A DNA stretch of 61,922 bases from Bacilli bacterium (lineage in GTDB: Bacteria; Bacillota_I; Bacilli_A; RF39; UBA660). Of this stretch, positions 42,259 to 50,928 are shown one piece after another. Every line of letters starts with the position of its first letter. Positions within the stretch are counted from its first letter, which is position 1. The notes beneath the pieces were generated by a model, which was not told the DNA's origin, did no database searches, and saw only the letters and a program-made list of their open reading frames with translations. The stretch is taken from contig JAFWRK010000006.1 in assembly GCA_017519965.1 (NCBI GenBank), positions 1 to 61,922 on the forward strand. Reading direction: 5' to 3'. Position numbers and translations under genes: made by a program.

Positions 42259-44085
42259 CTAAGATACTATATATGGATCACTTAGTGTGCCTATACCAGA
42301 TGTTATTTGAACACTATTCTTTAGTGATATTGCCGGTCTTACTCCTTTATTGGCTATACTATATTCTACACCACCACTACTCTGTGAATAACATGCATTT
42401 TTATTAATCGTATATGGTGTCATCAAGTAAAAGTCACTTTCACTTTTTAAATAGGAATTATTATATCCATATCCAGATAAAGGTACTCCTGCCAAACTTA
42501 CCTCATCGTAAGTTAATAGTCCAATTGGATATGTCAATAGTCCATTTCCTGTATTTCCTACTGTATAGCTATCATAATCATTACAATTTAAGTCTATTTG
42601 TCTTTGTTGTCCTCTTCTTATTGCATAGCTATTAAGACTAATTCCACTTCCACTCATATTAATTCGATATTTTCTTGTATCATTACAATATGGAGTATCT
42701 TCTATTTTTGTCGAAACGGTTGATAGATTAGTTGTATACCAATTATCTATCACAGTTTTTATACTAGAGTCTGTACTTCTAACTGGTTCTAAGTTACCAT
42801 TGTTTATTTCATTAACTATCATAGATATGCTTGTACCATTATAAGCAGTATAATTCCTACTATATATTTTATAAACACTGGTATGATCACTCAAACCTTG
42901 GAATGTATAATCATAGTAATAAAGATTATATATTTCTTCTTGATTATTAACGCTAAAGTCCCAGCAATCTATAGTATCATGAAGTATATAATTTGTGCCA
43001 TCATATGTTATTGATTTTGCAAAAGTTATAGGATCATCTGCACTTGTATACCATATGTATTCAACATCTTTCTTATTAATAGATTTTATATTTGAGCATG
43101 TTTCATTATTATCAAGACATACATAGTAGAATGATCTATAAAAGTTCTCAGGCCATTCTGATTTTTTGATATGCTCTGCATTTTTAAGTGTGTATGTCCC
43201 ATTTCCATTATCCACATAAGAATCACTTATTGCTATTGTGGTATCTATATCTTGCAATGTTTTACCATTTTCTAATTTGAAGAATGTACCTGATGAAGTA
43301 TAAGCTGCAAGAACATACCAAATTGAACTACATTCACTTTCTGCTGACGATAAAGAGCATGTATAGTAGTTTTTAAGTGAGCTGTAGTCACTTGACCATA
43401 CATGTTGCTCTGGATTATCTAGAATGTATTTATGAGTATTGGTATCATATGTATATGAAGTTGAAAAGTTTAGATTAGCTGATGTACTTAATCCATATTT
43501 ATATGTCATTCTTTCTCCATATACATTATAATAACTATTGCTTTGACTTGTTTTTACATAGTCAGAATTATTATTTCCAAAACTTGAAGTTCCAATGATA
43601 TGGGAATCAGCTGTATCATCACTACAACTTCCATTTTCTTTTGGTTCACCATTATATATAATCTTTGTTCCACCAGTTGATGTTGTTCTAACTATTTTCC
43701 AACAATAGCCTCCAAATTTGACATTGTTGTTATCAACATCTCCTCTATAATAGTAAATAGGGAATGTGTCATTCATCGTACGTGTTAATTCATATATTCC
43801 TAATCCATTTTTTTCTTCACTTTGATCTATATCTTCTTTTGTTTCTACTTCTACGTTAAATCTTATGCCATAATCTACATATTTGCTCTCTATACTATCT
43901 AATGATGACATACATGCTATTCTATCATACAATTTAGAATTTGAGCATGATTTTGTTTCCATTGAAATTGAACCTGTTGCTAATGTAAATGAAGTATTAA
44001 CCAAACTAAATCCAACTATAAATGATAATGTTAAAAACAACACTAATACTATGTATATATATTTTTTGTTAATCTTTTTTAGCAT
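42259..44085 (-). CDS. Large secreted protein with YRGDVDNN/YCWKIVRTTSTGG domain (608 residues)
   Basis: The signal-type N-terminal helix (IYIVLVLFLTLSFIVGFSLV) is followed by SFTLATGS, but the TasA-like beta-sandwich present in its neighbours is short or absent. Residues 110-160 carry NDTFPIYYYRGDVDNN and YCWKIVRTTSTGG, shared with the gene at 44100. The C-terminus ends with GVRPAISLKNSVQIT and GIGTLSDPYIVS, which matches the 44100 C-terminus (YIRPVIALNNNAIIY, GDGTASNPFFIYN). At least ten cysteines suggest disulfides. The repeated Tyr/Asn/Ser composition and the RP-x-I-x-L end resemble surface proteins of gut Firmicutes with unknown function. Confidence 0.7.
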   Translation of the reverse strand: MLKKINKKYIYIVLVLFLTLSFIVGFSLVNTSFTLATGSISMETKSCSNSKLYDRIACMSSLDSIESKYVDYGIRFNVEVETKEDIDQSEEKNGLGIYELTRTMNDTFPIYYYRGDVDNNNVKFGGYCWKIVRTTSTGGTKIIYNGEPKENGSCSDDTADSHIIGTSSFGNNNSDYVKTSQSNSYYNVYGERMTYKYGLSTSANLNFSTSYTYDTNTHKYILDNPEQHVWSSDYSSLKNYYTCSLSSAESECSSIWYVLAAYTSSGTFFKLENGKTLQDIDTTIAISDSYVDNGNGTYTLKNAEHIKKSEWPENFYRSFYYVCLDNNETCSNIKSINKKDVEYIWYTSADDPITFAKSITYDGTNYILHDTIDCWDFSVNNQEEIYNLYYYDYTFQGLSDHTSVYKIYSRNYTAYNGTSISMIVNEINNGNLEPVRSTDSSIKTVIDNWYTTNLSTVSTKIEDTPYCNDTRKYRINMSGSGISLNSYAIRRGQQRQIDLNCNDYDSYTVGNTGNGLLTYPIGLLTYDEVSLAGVPLSGYGYNNSYLKSESDFYLMTPYTINKNACYSQSSGGVEYSIANKGVRPAISLKNSVQITSGIGTLSDPYIVS

Positions 44086-44099
44086 GTATATTCTCCTTT

Positions 44100-45782
44100 C
44101 TAATGTGGTGAACTTTCATATGTATATATGTATTTTGCTGAATTATATATAAAGAACGGATTACTTGCTGTTCCATCTCCTTTATATATTATTGCATTAT
44201 TATTAAGCGCTATCACTGGTCTTATATATACATAATTATTATTAACTGTATTTGCTCCAATTGATATTTCAGATTCAGATAATGACGCTACGATAAATTC
44301 AGTTGCATCACGTTCTCCCTCACAATAAGAAAATGGTGTCATTAACCAATAAGAATTATCATTAAAATTAAGATAATTATTTTCTATTGTATTTGGATAA
44401 AAAGATAATCCAGCATACATCGTCTCATCTATTGTTAATAATCCATAATAATTTATAAATTTATCATTATCGTTCTGACAAGTCAACGTTGGTTTAAATG
44501 TTTTTGTTGCTCTTTTATATCCTGAATATAAAGTGTTATTTTTTGAATAACCCAAATTATTAAAGCTTTGTCCCTCAAAGAAGGATGAATCTGATGTTAT
44601 ATCTGCTAAGGATCTATCATTGCAATACTCCGTTTTTTCTAAAATGTTTTCATTAAATATAGAAACATAATTTAAAGTATATCTATTATTTTCCGAATAA
44701 TATTTTAAATTGTTGTTTCCATCATTATAAAACTTTTTTAATTTATATAATGCTTGTGAATCATATGTATTTCTATGTGTTTCTTCATATGTGCTACTTT
44801 CTTCTTCACCATACATATATCCGACATACGCATTGTCCACACTTGAATAATTAAAAATCGTTCTTAGAAAAGTATTATTTTCACCAAAATATGTTTGGCT
44901 ATTACATGTTCCATCAGAATTTGGATAATCAGCAAATAGTAGTTTTATACCACCAGTTGAAGTAGTTCTTACTATTTTCCAACAATAATTATTTACTATT
45001 ACATAATTATTATCAACATCTCCCCTATAGTAACTAATTGGATAAGTATCATTTGCTGTAGATCCAATTGTATATATACCTTTACCATTTGTATCACTTG
45101 ATGTTTTAGAAAAATCAATTCCATCGCTAGATGTTACATATTTACTCTTTATATTATCTAGTACTGCATTACTTGAAATATAGTTATAAGCTCTAAATGG
45201 TCTTATATTATATTCGTTATTATTTAATTTTTCTGCATCTGGTTTTGCATACTCTATATTAAACAGAATATTAGCTGAAAGCGGTTCAGCAAGTAAGTCA
45301 GACTCTGTGTCATCAGAACTGTATGGATATGCTATTTCTATTTTTATTGTTTCAATTTCACCTGACTTTATTAAATCATTTTTTGCTACTGTTGCATTAT
45401 CTATTGTGTAAATCATTTTAGTAGTTAATGTTTCACTAATTGCACTGTCAACTCCTTCAAGTGATAAATCATTTATAACTGCATCAATTGTTCCCGCATT
45501 AATTATATCTGCATTAATAATGTAACTGTCACCAGGAGCATTAAGTGTAATATTAAAACTTAGTTTAGTTTTATCTTCTGATAATGTTGGAAGCGTTTCT
45601 ATAGTACTTTCTTCATTTATTTTTACATTTTCAAAATGCACGTCAAAAGAAGTCTTAGCTACATCTAGACTTGTTCTTACTTGTAAATTGCTTGTTATCA
45701 ATGAATAACCTACATATATACAAGCTATTATTAAAGCAAATATTATTACTAAGTTTTTAGTTTTTCTTCTTTGTCTTTGCAT
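44100..45782 (-). CDS. SipW-type secreted protein: TasA-like module plus YRGDVDNN domain (560 residues)
   Basis: It has a basic N-terminus and signal helix (NLVIIFALIIACIYVGYSLITSNL, seen as LVIIFALIIACIYVGYSL), a TasA-like module (about 30-185: NAPGDSYIINADIINAGTID, KNDLIKSGEIETIKIEI, ILFNIEYAK), then a C-terminal domain with NDTYPISYYRGDVDNN, YCWKIVRTTSTGGIK and YIRPVIALNNNAIIYKGDG. Several paired Cys suggest disulfide bonds. It shares the passenger domain with the gene at 42259 and the N-terminal module with those at 45810, 52755 and 54103. It is in the sipW1 operon. Confidence 0.8.
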   Translation of the reverse strand: MQRQRRKTKNLVIIFALIIACIYVGYSLITSNLQVRTSLDVAKTSFDVHFENVKINEESTIETLPTLSEDKTKLSFNITLNAPGDSYIINADIINAGTIDAVINDLSLEGVDSAISETLTTKMIYTIDNATVAKNDLIKSGEIETIKIEIAYPYSSDDTESDLLAEPLSANILFNIEYAKPDAEKLNNNEYNIRPFRAYNYISSNAVLDNIKSKYVTSSDGIDFSKTSSDTNGKGIYTIGSTANDTYPISYYRGDVDNNYVIVNNYCWKIVRTTSTGGIKLLFADYPNSDGTCNSQTYFGENNTFLRTIFNYSSVDNAYVGYMYGEEESSTYEETHRNTYDSQALYKLKKFYNDGNNNLKYYSENNRYTLNYVSIFNENILEKTEYCNDRSLADITSDSSFFEGQSFNNLGYSKNNTLYSGYKRATKTFKPTLTCQNDNDKFINYYGLLTIDETMYAGLSFYPNTIENNYLNFNDNSYWLMTPFSYCEGERDATEFIVASLSESEISIGANTVNNNYVYIRPVIALNNNAIIYKGDGTASNPFFIYNSAKYIYTYESSPH

Positions 45783-45809
45783 ATTTTACTCCTATTCTAA
45801 TTATTTGTA

Positions 45810-46832
45810 TTAAGTCATGATAGGATAACAATATCCATAATATGTTGATACATTTAGTCCTATACTACAGCCATAGCCTTTATTTTTGATGTTTATCATA
45901 CCATTTGTAAATACACTTATTGTTATATCTGAATTTGAACATTCATATTCTCTTAAATCTCCATTTAAACTATCTTCACAATTTTTACTATCAAAGACAT
46001 TTGTCAAAATATATTTATTATTATCATAAACTATTCTTTTCTCTTCTTCATTTTCATCAATTGTTCCTTTTAAGTAGTATAAATTATTGTTATATAGAAA
46101 ACCAATATACATATCTTGAACAAGGTTTTGATTAGTCTTATATTTTATGAAAAAGTTTATACTATCTAGACTAATTTTTCGATAATTACTATATAAAGAT
46201 ATTGACGATGGTATTTCTTCATTTAAGTTAATTTTAGTTTCATTGCGTCCATAAAATGTATCATATACTCTTTCATGTACATTTTCATCTGCTTGTAAAT
46301 ATTGAACATTAATTCTTAATTCTATATGATCTCCTTCTTCTGGTAAATCATCTTTATCATTAATTTCATCTATATTATACACTATATTTACTTTTAAGTA
46401 TTCAGTTTCTCCAGCTTTTAATAAATCATATTGAGTTGGTTCTATTCCATCTTCATATTCATAACTAACTTTTATATATTGTTGTTGTGTAGTTGTTAAC
46501 CCAGATACTGTTATTGTATCTAACATAGAATCTACTGTACCTTCATTTACTATTGGTATTACAAAACTATACTTATCATCTGGATTATTAAAACTTACTG
46601 TTGTTGAAGCAGTAGTTTTATTATCATCTATGGTAACTACTCCATCAACTGTATTATCATCATCATAAGATATGTCTTCATCATAATGAACATTGCTTAC
46701 TACAGGTTCTAATGTAAATACTCCTCCAATATTAAAGTTAGTTGAAATAAGCGAATATCCTATTATTAGTAATGAAATTAAGATTAAAGTAATTATAATA
46801 TTTTTGTTTCTTTTTCTGTTTCTATATTTCAT
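45810..46832 (-). CDS. SipW-type secreted protein with TasA-like module (340 residues)
   Basis: A signal helix (NIIITLILISLLIIGYSLIS) precedes a TasA-like module (FNNPDDKYSFVIPIVNEGTVD, here FNNPDDKYSFVIPIVNEG; YEYEDGIEPTQYDLLKAGET; IELRINVQYLQAD) up to about residue 185. The C-terminal passenger of about 150 residues has FYGRNETKINLNE, beta strands and a Cys group near the end (NCEDS, YECSN, GYGCSIG, YGYCYP). It is the first substrate gene after sipW1, 17 bp downstream. I do not recognise the passenger. Confidence 0.75.
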   Translation of the reverse strand: MKYRNRKRNKNIIITLILISLLIIGYSLISTNFNIGGVFTLEPVVSNVHYDEDISYDDDNTVDGVVTIDDNKTTASTTVSFNNPDDKYSFVIPIVNEGTVDSMLDTITVSGLTTTQQQYIKVSYEYEDGIEPTQYDLLKAGETEYLKVNIVYNIDEINDKDDLPEEGDHIELRINVQYLQADENVHERVYDTFYGRNETKINLNEEIPSSISLYSNYRKISLDSINFFIKYKTNQNLVQDMYIGFLYNNNLYYLKGTIDENEEEKRIVYDNNKYILTNVFDSKNCEDSLNGDLREYECSNSDITISVFTNGMINIKNKGYGCSIGLNVSTYYGYCYPIMT

Positions 46833-46848
46833 TACTGTTCTCCTCTAT

Positions 46849-47997
46849 TTATACTGGATGTTTAAAATTCTCTGATAGGAATACACTAGGATATCCAATA
46901 AACTTAATCTTAAATAGTACTACTCCTACTATATCTTTGTTAGCTAATTGTACATTATCATCACTATTATTAGCATCACCTTTAGTTACGTAATACTTTT
47001 TATTATCTTTTTTTACTATTTTACTAATCCTATGTATTATTAGCTTACCATTTCTATTATACGCCACAATGGTACCAATTTTTAAGTCTTTTTTTACTTC
47101 TTTTTTGTCAAGTAACACTGCATCACCTTTTTGTATCTTAGGAGACATTGATTCAGATCCTATACCTATCAAGTGAAATCTGAATTGTCCTGATATTATA
47201 CAGGCTACTATTCCAATTAAGATAATATTTAAGGCATCACTCTTTTTAAACATATTTTGTTTAAAGTCATATTCAATTCCATTAATGCTTTCATCAACTA
47301 TTCTAAAGGAAGCTATTGATAATAACATTGGAACTGTCAGCTTACTTATAGCACTTAAAAATTCTCCTACATCAGGTATAAATGGTAATACATACATATA
47401 CAAGCTAAATATTAGATTGAATGGTACAGTTACTCTAAATCCACCATATCTAACTAAATAGTTTAATGTATAGTTCTTTACAGTTATAGGTATATAGTAT
47501 TGAGCAGTTATTTTAAATAATTCTTCATAGTTAGTTACCATCATCTTTGATGTTACAAATACTATTTCTAATAATGAGAAGGCTCCTATAAATAAAATAT
47601 TATTTATAATATCTTCCTTATCAGCTTTAATTATTAAATATCTTCCTATTTCTCCTACAACTATAATTGAGGCTAAAATAATGGTATTAATAATATTTTT
47701 ATCCACAAGTGTTTGTGGATAAACAAATCCCATTTTCAAGCCTAAGCCATAATATACAGTAAAGAATCCAACTAATAGTATTATTTCAGTAATTAATATA
47801 CTTCTTTTAACATCATTAAATTTATCTCTTTTGTATCCAAATAGTTTATATGATGTAAAAGCTATTATTATTAAGAAAGCTAATGTTATAGTTTCTTTAT
47901 AATTAGTTAAATTAAATGCTATATATTTGTTATAAAATAAAGAATAAATTACTATTAGAGATAAAAGTAGATATATCTTTATGTTTTTGACTTTCAC
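46849..47997 (-). CDS. SipW-type signal peptidase I with long membrane N-terminal region (SipW1)
   Basis: GTG start with GAGGAGGTATAAA upstream; 382 residues. Residues 1-250 form about eight membrane helices, absent from classic SipW. Residues 255-382 are an S26 peptidase: LIGIGSESMSPKIQKGDAV (nucleophile S283), LIIHRISKIV (general base H322 in place of the Lys of LepB) and YYVTKGDANNSDDN (acidic residues 341 and 346), which is the Ser-His-Asp ER/SipW type. SipW cleaves TasA/TapA-type proteins in Bacillus; the downstream genes here encode the likely substrates. The C-terminus ends near LFKIKFIGYPSVF, without a final membrane helix. Confidence 0.93.
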   Translation of the reverse strand: MKVKNIKIYLLLSLIVIYSLFYNKYIAFNLTNYKETITLAFLIIIAFTSYKLFGYKRDKFNDVKRSILITEIILLVGFFTVYYGLGLKMGFVYPQTLVDKNIINTIILASIIVVGEIGRYLIIKADKEDIINNILFIGAFSLLEIVFVTSKMMVTNYEELFKITAQYYIPITVKNYTLNYLVRYGGFRVTVPFNLIFSLYMYVLPFIPDVGEFLSAISKLTVPMLLSIASFRIVDESINGIEYDFKQNMFKKSDALNIILIGIVACIISGQFRFHLIGIGSESMSPKIQKGDAVLLDKKEVKKDLKIGTIVAYNRNGKLIIHRISKIVKKDNKKYYVTKGDANNSDDNVQLANKDIVGVVLFKIKFIGYPSVFLSENFKHPV

Positions 47998-48030
47998 TTT
48001 ATACCTCCTCTATTATTCCTTATACTATTA

Positions 48031-48059
48031 AGAATACTACACTTTTTAATTTTTTTCAA
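48031..48059 (-). promoter_or_regulatory. Candidate promoter of surface locus A
   Basis: On the minus strand TTGAAA (48054-48059), 17-bp spacer and TATTCT (48031-48036), about 34 bp before the sipW1 GTG. Confidence 0.5.
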
Positions 48060-48071
48060 TGAATTCAAAAT

Positions 48072-48092
48072 AAAAAACGATATAAATCGTTT
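48072..48092 (-). terminator. Terminator after the 48091 gene
   Basis: AAACGAT (48075-48081) and ATCGTTT (48086-48092) with a 4-base loop; T run on the minus-strand exit. Confidence 0.65.
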
Positions 48093-48576
48093 AATATTGT
48101 AATATTCTAATTAATGTATTTATTTTTTCTTTGTTTGTTGATTTAGTATTTGAATATATTATGGTATTTTTTGATCTAATTATTACACTATAATTACCAT
48201 TAGCTTCTACTGTATATTTTTCAAATCCAGTTTTATAACTCTTTTCATTTGATTTAAGTCCATTAGCTTCTCTTGTTAACTCTTTTTTTACGTTTTTATA
48301 ATAATTAGTTGCACTCTTTTCATCATTCATTATAAAGAAGTCTACTTGATATGTTGATTCTTTATCTTTTGCTTGTAAATATGTCTTTATAGTTGAATCA
48401 TTTGAATAATCTGTAGTTTTATCAACTACTTTATACTTATAATTATTTAATAGTTGTGTATATTCTTCTACTGTATATACTTTCTTGTATAGTGATTTTA
48501 CAAATAATATGACTATTATAGCTATTAATACTAATACTGATAATAATACTATTTTTATAGTTGATTTATTCTTCAT
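48091..48576 (-). CDS. Single-pass membrane protein of unknown function
   Basis: This 161-residue protein has one N-terminal membrane helix (about 8-27, IVLLSVLVLIAIIVILFV) and a small alpha/beta extracellular domain (YTVEEYTQLLNNYKYKVVDK, STYQVDFFIMNDEKSATNYY, GNYSVIIRSKNTIIYSN). The outline resembles small anchored proteins of gut Firmicutes without a named family. It lies upstream of locus A with its own terminator, and is divergent from the ferritin-like gene at 48671. Confidence 0.65.
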   Translation of the reverse strand: MKNKSTIKIVLLSVLVLIAIIVILFVKSLYKKVYTVEEYTQLLNNYKYKVVDKTTDYSNDSTIKTYLQAKDKESTYQVDFFIMNDEKSATNYYKNVKKELTREANGLKSNEKSYKTGFEKYTVEANGNYSVIIRSKNTIIYSNTKSTNKEKINTLIRILQY

Positions 48577-48670
48577 TTATATCACTCCTATTATATTAAT
48601 ATTATATCTTATTTTATATTTTTTTGTATACTCTTTTATTTTTTTTGCATAATAATTTTGGAGGGATAAT

Positions 48671-49102
48671 ATGAGTGATAAAGATTTAGAAGCTTTAAAT
48701 GAGTTAAATAAAGGTTGTTCTATGGGAATTGACTCTTTAAGTGACATCTTAAAAAAAGCTAGTGATAAGAAATTTAAAAAGCTTATTTCTAATTTACTAG
48801 ATAAATATGATATTTTGTCTAATGAAATAAATGATTTATATAATGAAGTAACTGATCATGATGCTAAAGATACTTCTGAAATGGCAAAGATGATGACATG
48901 GTATGGTATAGAGATTAGAACAATTATGGATAGTTCTGATTCTAAACTTAGTGAACTAATAATGCAAGGTTTAAATATGGGAATTATAGAAGGAAGAAAA
49001 TATTATAATGAAGAAGGAATTGACAATAGAATTATTAGTTTATTAAAAGAATATATCGACATGCAAGAAGAATATGTAGAAAAATTTAAAAAATACTTAT
49101 AA
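48671..49102 (+). CDS. Putative ferritin-like four-helix protein (DUF2383-like)
   Basis: This 143-residue all-helical protein begins MSDKDLEALNELNKGCSMGIDSLSDILKKA and continues KFKKLISNLLDKYDILSNEI, KMMTWYGIEIRTIMDSSDSKL, then LKEYIDMQEEYVEKFKKYL. Four long amphipathic helices and the opening A-L-N-E-L-N-K-G-C pattern match the DUF2383/PA2169 ferritin-like group. Few Glu/His pairs are well placed for a di-iron site, so binding is uncertain. SD TTGGAGGGATAAT is excellent. It is transcribed alone on the plus strand. Confidence 0.65.
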   Translation: MSDKDLEALNELNKGCSMGIDSLSDILKKASDKKFKKLISNLLDKYDILSNEINDLYNEVTDHDAKDTSEMAKMMTWYGIEIRTIMDSSDSKLSELIMQGLNMGIIEGRKYYNEEGIDNRIISLLKEYIDMQEEYVEKFKKYL

Positions 49103-49104
49103 AA

Positions 49105-49131
49105 AAAATAGATCTAAATGATCTATTTTAT
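49105..49131. terminator. Bidirectional terminator between convergent genes
   Basis: AAAATAGATC (49105-49114) and GATCTATTTT (49120-49129) around a 5-base loop. Confidence 0.8.
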
Positions 49132-49497
49132 TTTTAATACATAAAATATAAATGGTAGTGCTATTAATATTACTCCACCAATAAACTCTAATTTAGCCTT
49201 ATTATTAAGTCGATTATTTCCTAAAATTCTTTGTTTTCCAGTCATTTGAATTAGTACTTTTTCACCTTCAATTAACCATGGCATAGAATATGCTTCTATT
49301 TCAAATTTTCTTAATCCAGCCTTAATAACTGCTCTATATTTAGATCCATATAATGGATTTTTTGATCTTATTTCAAATTCTTTAACTACTCCTTCTGTAG
49401 TTTTTTCTCCTTTAGTAGCTTTCTTAGTTACATTAGAACAACCTAATAGTAAGAAAAACCATCCTATAATTATACTAACATACATTATCCACATCAT
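49123..49497 (-). CDS. Two-helix membrane protein, DUF3592-like
   Basis: This 124-residue protein has a helix at each end (MYVSIIIGWFFLLLGCSNV and EFIGGVILIALPFIFYVL) with an extracytoplasmic or cytosolic beta domain between (TTEGVVKEFEIRSKNPLYGS, YRAVIKAGLRKFEIEAYS, LIEGEKVLIQM). The layout, two helices flanking a TxGxVxxxxxR strand and a GxxVxI strand, resembles DUF3592. The function is unknown. Confidence 0.6.
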   Translation of the reverse strand: MMWIMYVSIIIGWFFLLLGCSNVTKKATKGEKTTEGVVKEFEIRSKNPLYGSKYRAVIKAGLRKFEIEAYSMPWLIEGEKVLIQMTGKQRILGNNRLNNKAKLEFIGGVILIALPFIFYVLKIK

Positions 49498-49536
49498 ACA
49501 ACCACCTCTATTATATATTCATTATATCATATTTTT

Positions 49537-49926
49537 TTAATATGGGAATTCCCAAAATGATAAAGCTCCATTAATTTCTATTGGAGTTATTTTTTTTACA
49601 TTTTCTAGTTTAAATCCATATTCATTCTTATCTCTTTGTTTTGTAATTGCTCCATGATAAACTCTTTCATCTAATTTTTTTAATTTCTCTTTCATTTTTT
49701 CATCTATTTCAATACAATCTGTGATAGTAGCTTTTGCTATTATTTTACCTGTTGGATATTCTAAATTTAAATATTCAAATCTTTTCATTGCTTCTTTATC
49801 TATACTTTTACCTGCATGTATTAGAATGTCTCCTCTATACTTAGTCTTCCAAGTTCTGAATTCATATTCTTTATAACCTTCTGCTATTAATGATGCAAAT
49901 GGTTGTTTAATAGTTAGTGTTTTCAT
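49537..49926 (-). CDS. ASCH domain protein
   Basis: This 129-residue protein starts MKTLTIKQPFASLIAEGYKE and continues YEFRTWKTKYRGDILIHAGK, the N-terminal signature of ASCH domains (PUA-like beta barrel), then GKIIAKATITDCIEI and a C-terminal YGFKLENVKKITPIEINGAL. ASCH proteins are thought to bind RNA or modified nucleotides; some act as ribonucleases or amidohydrolases of N4-acetylcytidine. The substrate is not predictable. It is divergent from the YlmH-like gene. Confidence 0.9.
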   Translation of the reverse strand: MKTLTIKQPFASLIAEGYKEYEFRTWKTKYRGDILIHAGKSIDKEAMKRFEYLNLEYPTGKIIAKATITDCIEIDEKMKEKLKKLDERVYHGAITKQRDKNEYGFKLENVKKITPIEINGALSFWEFPY

Positions 49927-49987
49927 ATTATCACCTATTTAATTATAACATATCTATGATATAATACATGTGTTTTGGAGGTTATTT

Positions 49988-50668
49988 ATGTATAATATTG
50001 AGAAAAATCTAAATAGATTATTAAATAATCAACCCACTTTCTTTTTAGATAGTAAAGATACTATGCTATTAAAAGGTAAATTAAGAAAAGATCAATATAA
50101 TATTTATTATCCATATCCTGATAGTGAAAAAGTTATTTTTTATAAGAATAGCTTACCTGAAGTATTATTATATGAAATTAAATCTAAGGTACCTTTAAGA
50201 CATCAAGATATTTTAGGTACAATGTATTCTCTACAAATATCTAATGAAATGTATGGAGATATTATTCTTGATAATGGCCATTATTATATTTATATTTTAA
50301 AACTATTCCAGAATTATTTTGAAACTAATTTTACTAGTGTTAAAAATAGTTCTATTGAGTTAGTTGAATTAGATATAAATTATTTAGCTAATTATTATAG
50401 AAAATATGAAGAGTTAGAATTAATAGTATCCAGTATAAGGATAGATACAGTAATATCTAGAATACTAAATATTTCTAGATCTAATATTGAAGAAAAACAA
50501 AAGAATAAAGAAATATTATATAATAATGATTATTTAAAGAAACTAGATCAAAAACTAAAAGAAAACGATACTTTTAGTATTAGAAAAATAGGTAAATTTA
50601 AATTTAATGGAATTAAAAAAAGAACTAAAAGTGATAATTTAATAGTAAGTGTTTTTAAGTACTTATAA
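49988..50668 (+). CDS. ylmH: YlmH-like S4-domain RNA-binding protein
   Basis: Start at ATG 49988 (226 residues) with TTGGAGGTTATTT upstream; the frame stays open six codons farther from a GTG. The centre RHQDILGTMYSLQISNEMYGD corresponds to the YlmH HRDxLGAxLxLGIxRxxxGDI motif, and VSSIRIDTVISRILNISRSN matches the following SxRLDxVIAxxxxxSRS S4 stretch. The C-terminal S4 region ends FSIRKIGKFKFNG. YlmH binds ribosomal 50S-tRNA complexes and takes part in ribosome quality control in Bacillus; there it lies in the division gene region, whereas here it stands alone. The N-terminal about 60 residues are diverged. Confidence 0.82.
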   Translation: MYNIEKNLNRLLNNQPTFFLDSKDTMLLKGKLRKDQYNIYYPYPDSEKVIFYKNSLPEVLLYEIKSKVPLRHQDILGTMYSLQISNEMYGDIILDNGHYYIYILKLFQNYFETNFTSVKNSSIELVELDINYLANYYRKYEELELIVSSIRIDTVISRILNISRSNIEEKQKNKEILYNNDYLKKLDQKLKENDTFSIRKIGKFKFNGIKKRTKSDNLIVSVFKYL

Positions 50669-50855
50669 AGTTAACTATTAAATCTATCATTAGTTCTTTT
50701 TCTTTAAATATATTATTGATATGTCGTGTTATTACAGTTCTATCTCTACCAAATAGTTCAGACATTTGTCCTAGTGATAACCATACTGTGTCTTCTTTTA
50801 TATTTACATTTAGTTTTACTTCTCCTTTTTCAAATATAATTATTTCATTATTCAT
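50655..50855 (-). pseudogene. Truncated RhuM-family (virulence RhuM / Fic-linked) gene fragment
   Basis: The first about 54 of 66 residues match the start of RhuM-family proteins: NNEIIIFEKGEVKLNVNI and EDTVWLSLGQMSELFGRDRT and VITRHINNIFKEKEL. RhuM proteins are several hundred residues long; this one stops at 50655 after a stretch that runs into the end of the convergent YlmH-like gene (14-bp overlap), so the rest was deleted. The start codon and ribosome-binding site (GGAGGGATTAA) are intact. RhuM genes are commonly spread with phages and defence islands. A short functional HTH-like peptide cannot be ruled out. Confidence 0.75.
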
Positions 50856-50862
50856 TTAATCC

Positions 50863-50893
50863 CTCCAATAATATAATTCTTAAATTATTGGAG
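50863..50893 (-). repeat. Inverted repeat that could hide the rhuM ribosome-binding site
   Basis: Perfect 10-bp arms CTCCAATAAT (50863-50872) and ATTATTGGAG (50884-50893), loop 11. On the minus strand the second arm of the transcript contains the GGAG of the rhuM ribosome-binding site. Confidence 0.6.
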
Positions 50894-50897
50894 AATT

Positions 50898-50928
50898 CTA
50901 AAAAAAGTACTTATTTAGTACTTTTTTT
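50898..50928 (-). terminator. Terminator of the GH25 gene
   Basis: AAAAAAGTAC and GTACTTTTTT arms; the GH25 stop lies in the hairpin. Confidence 0.8.
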
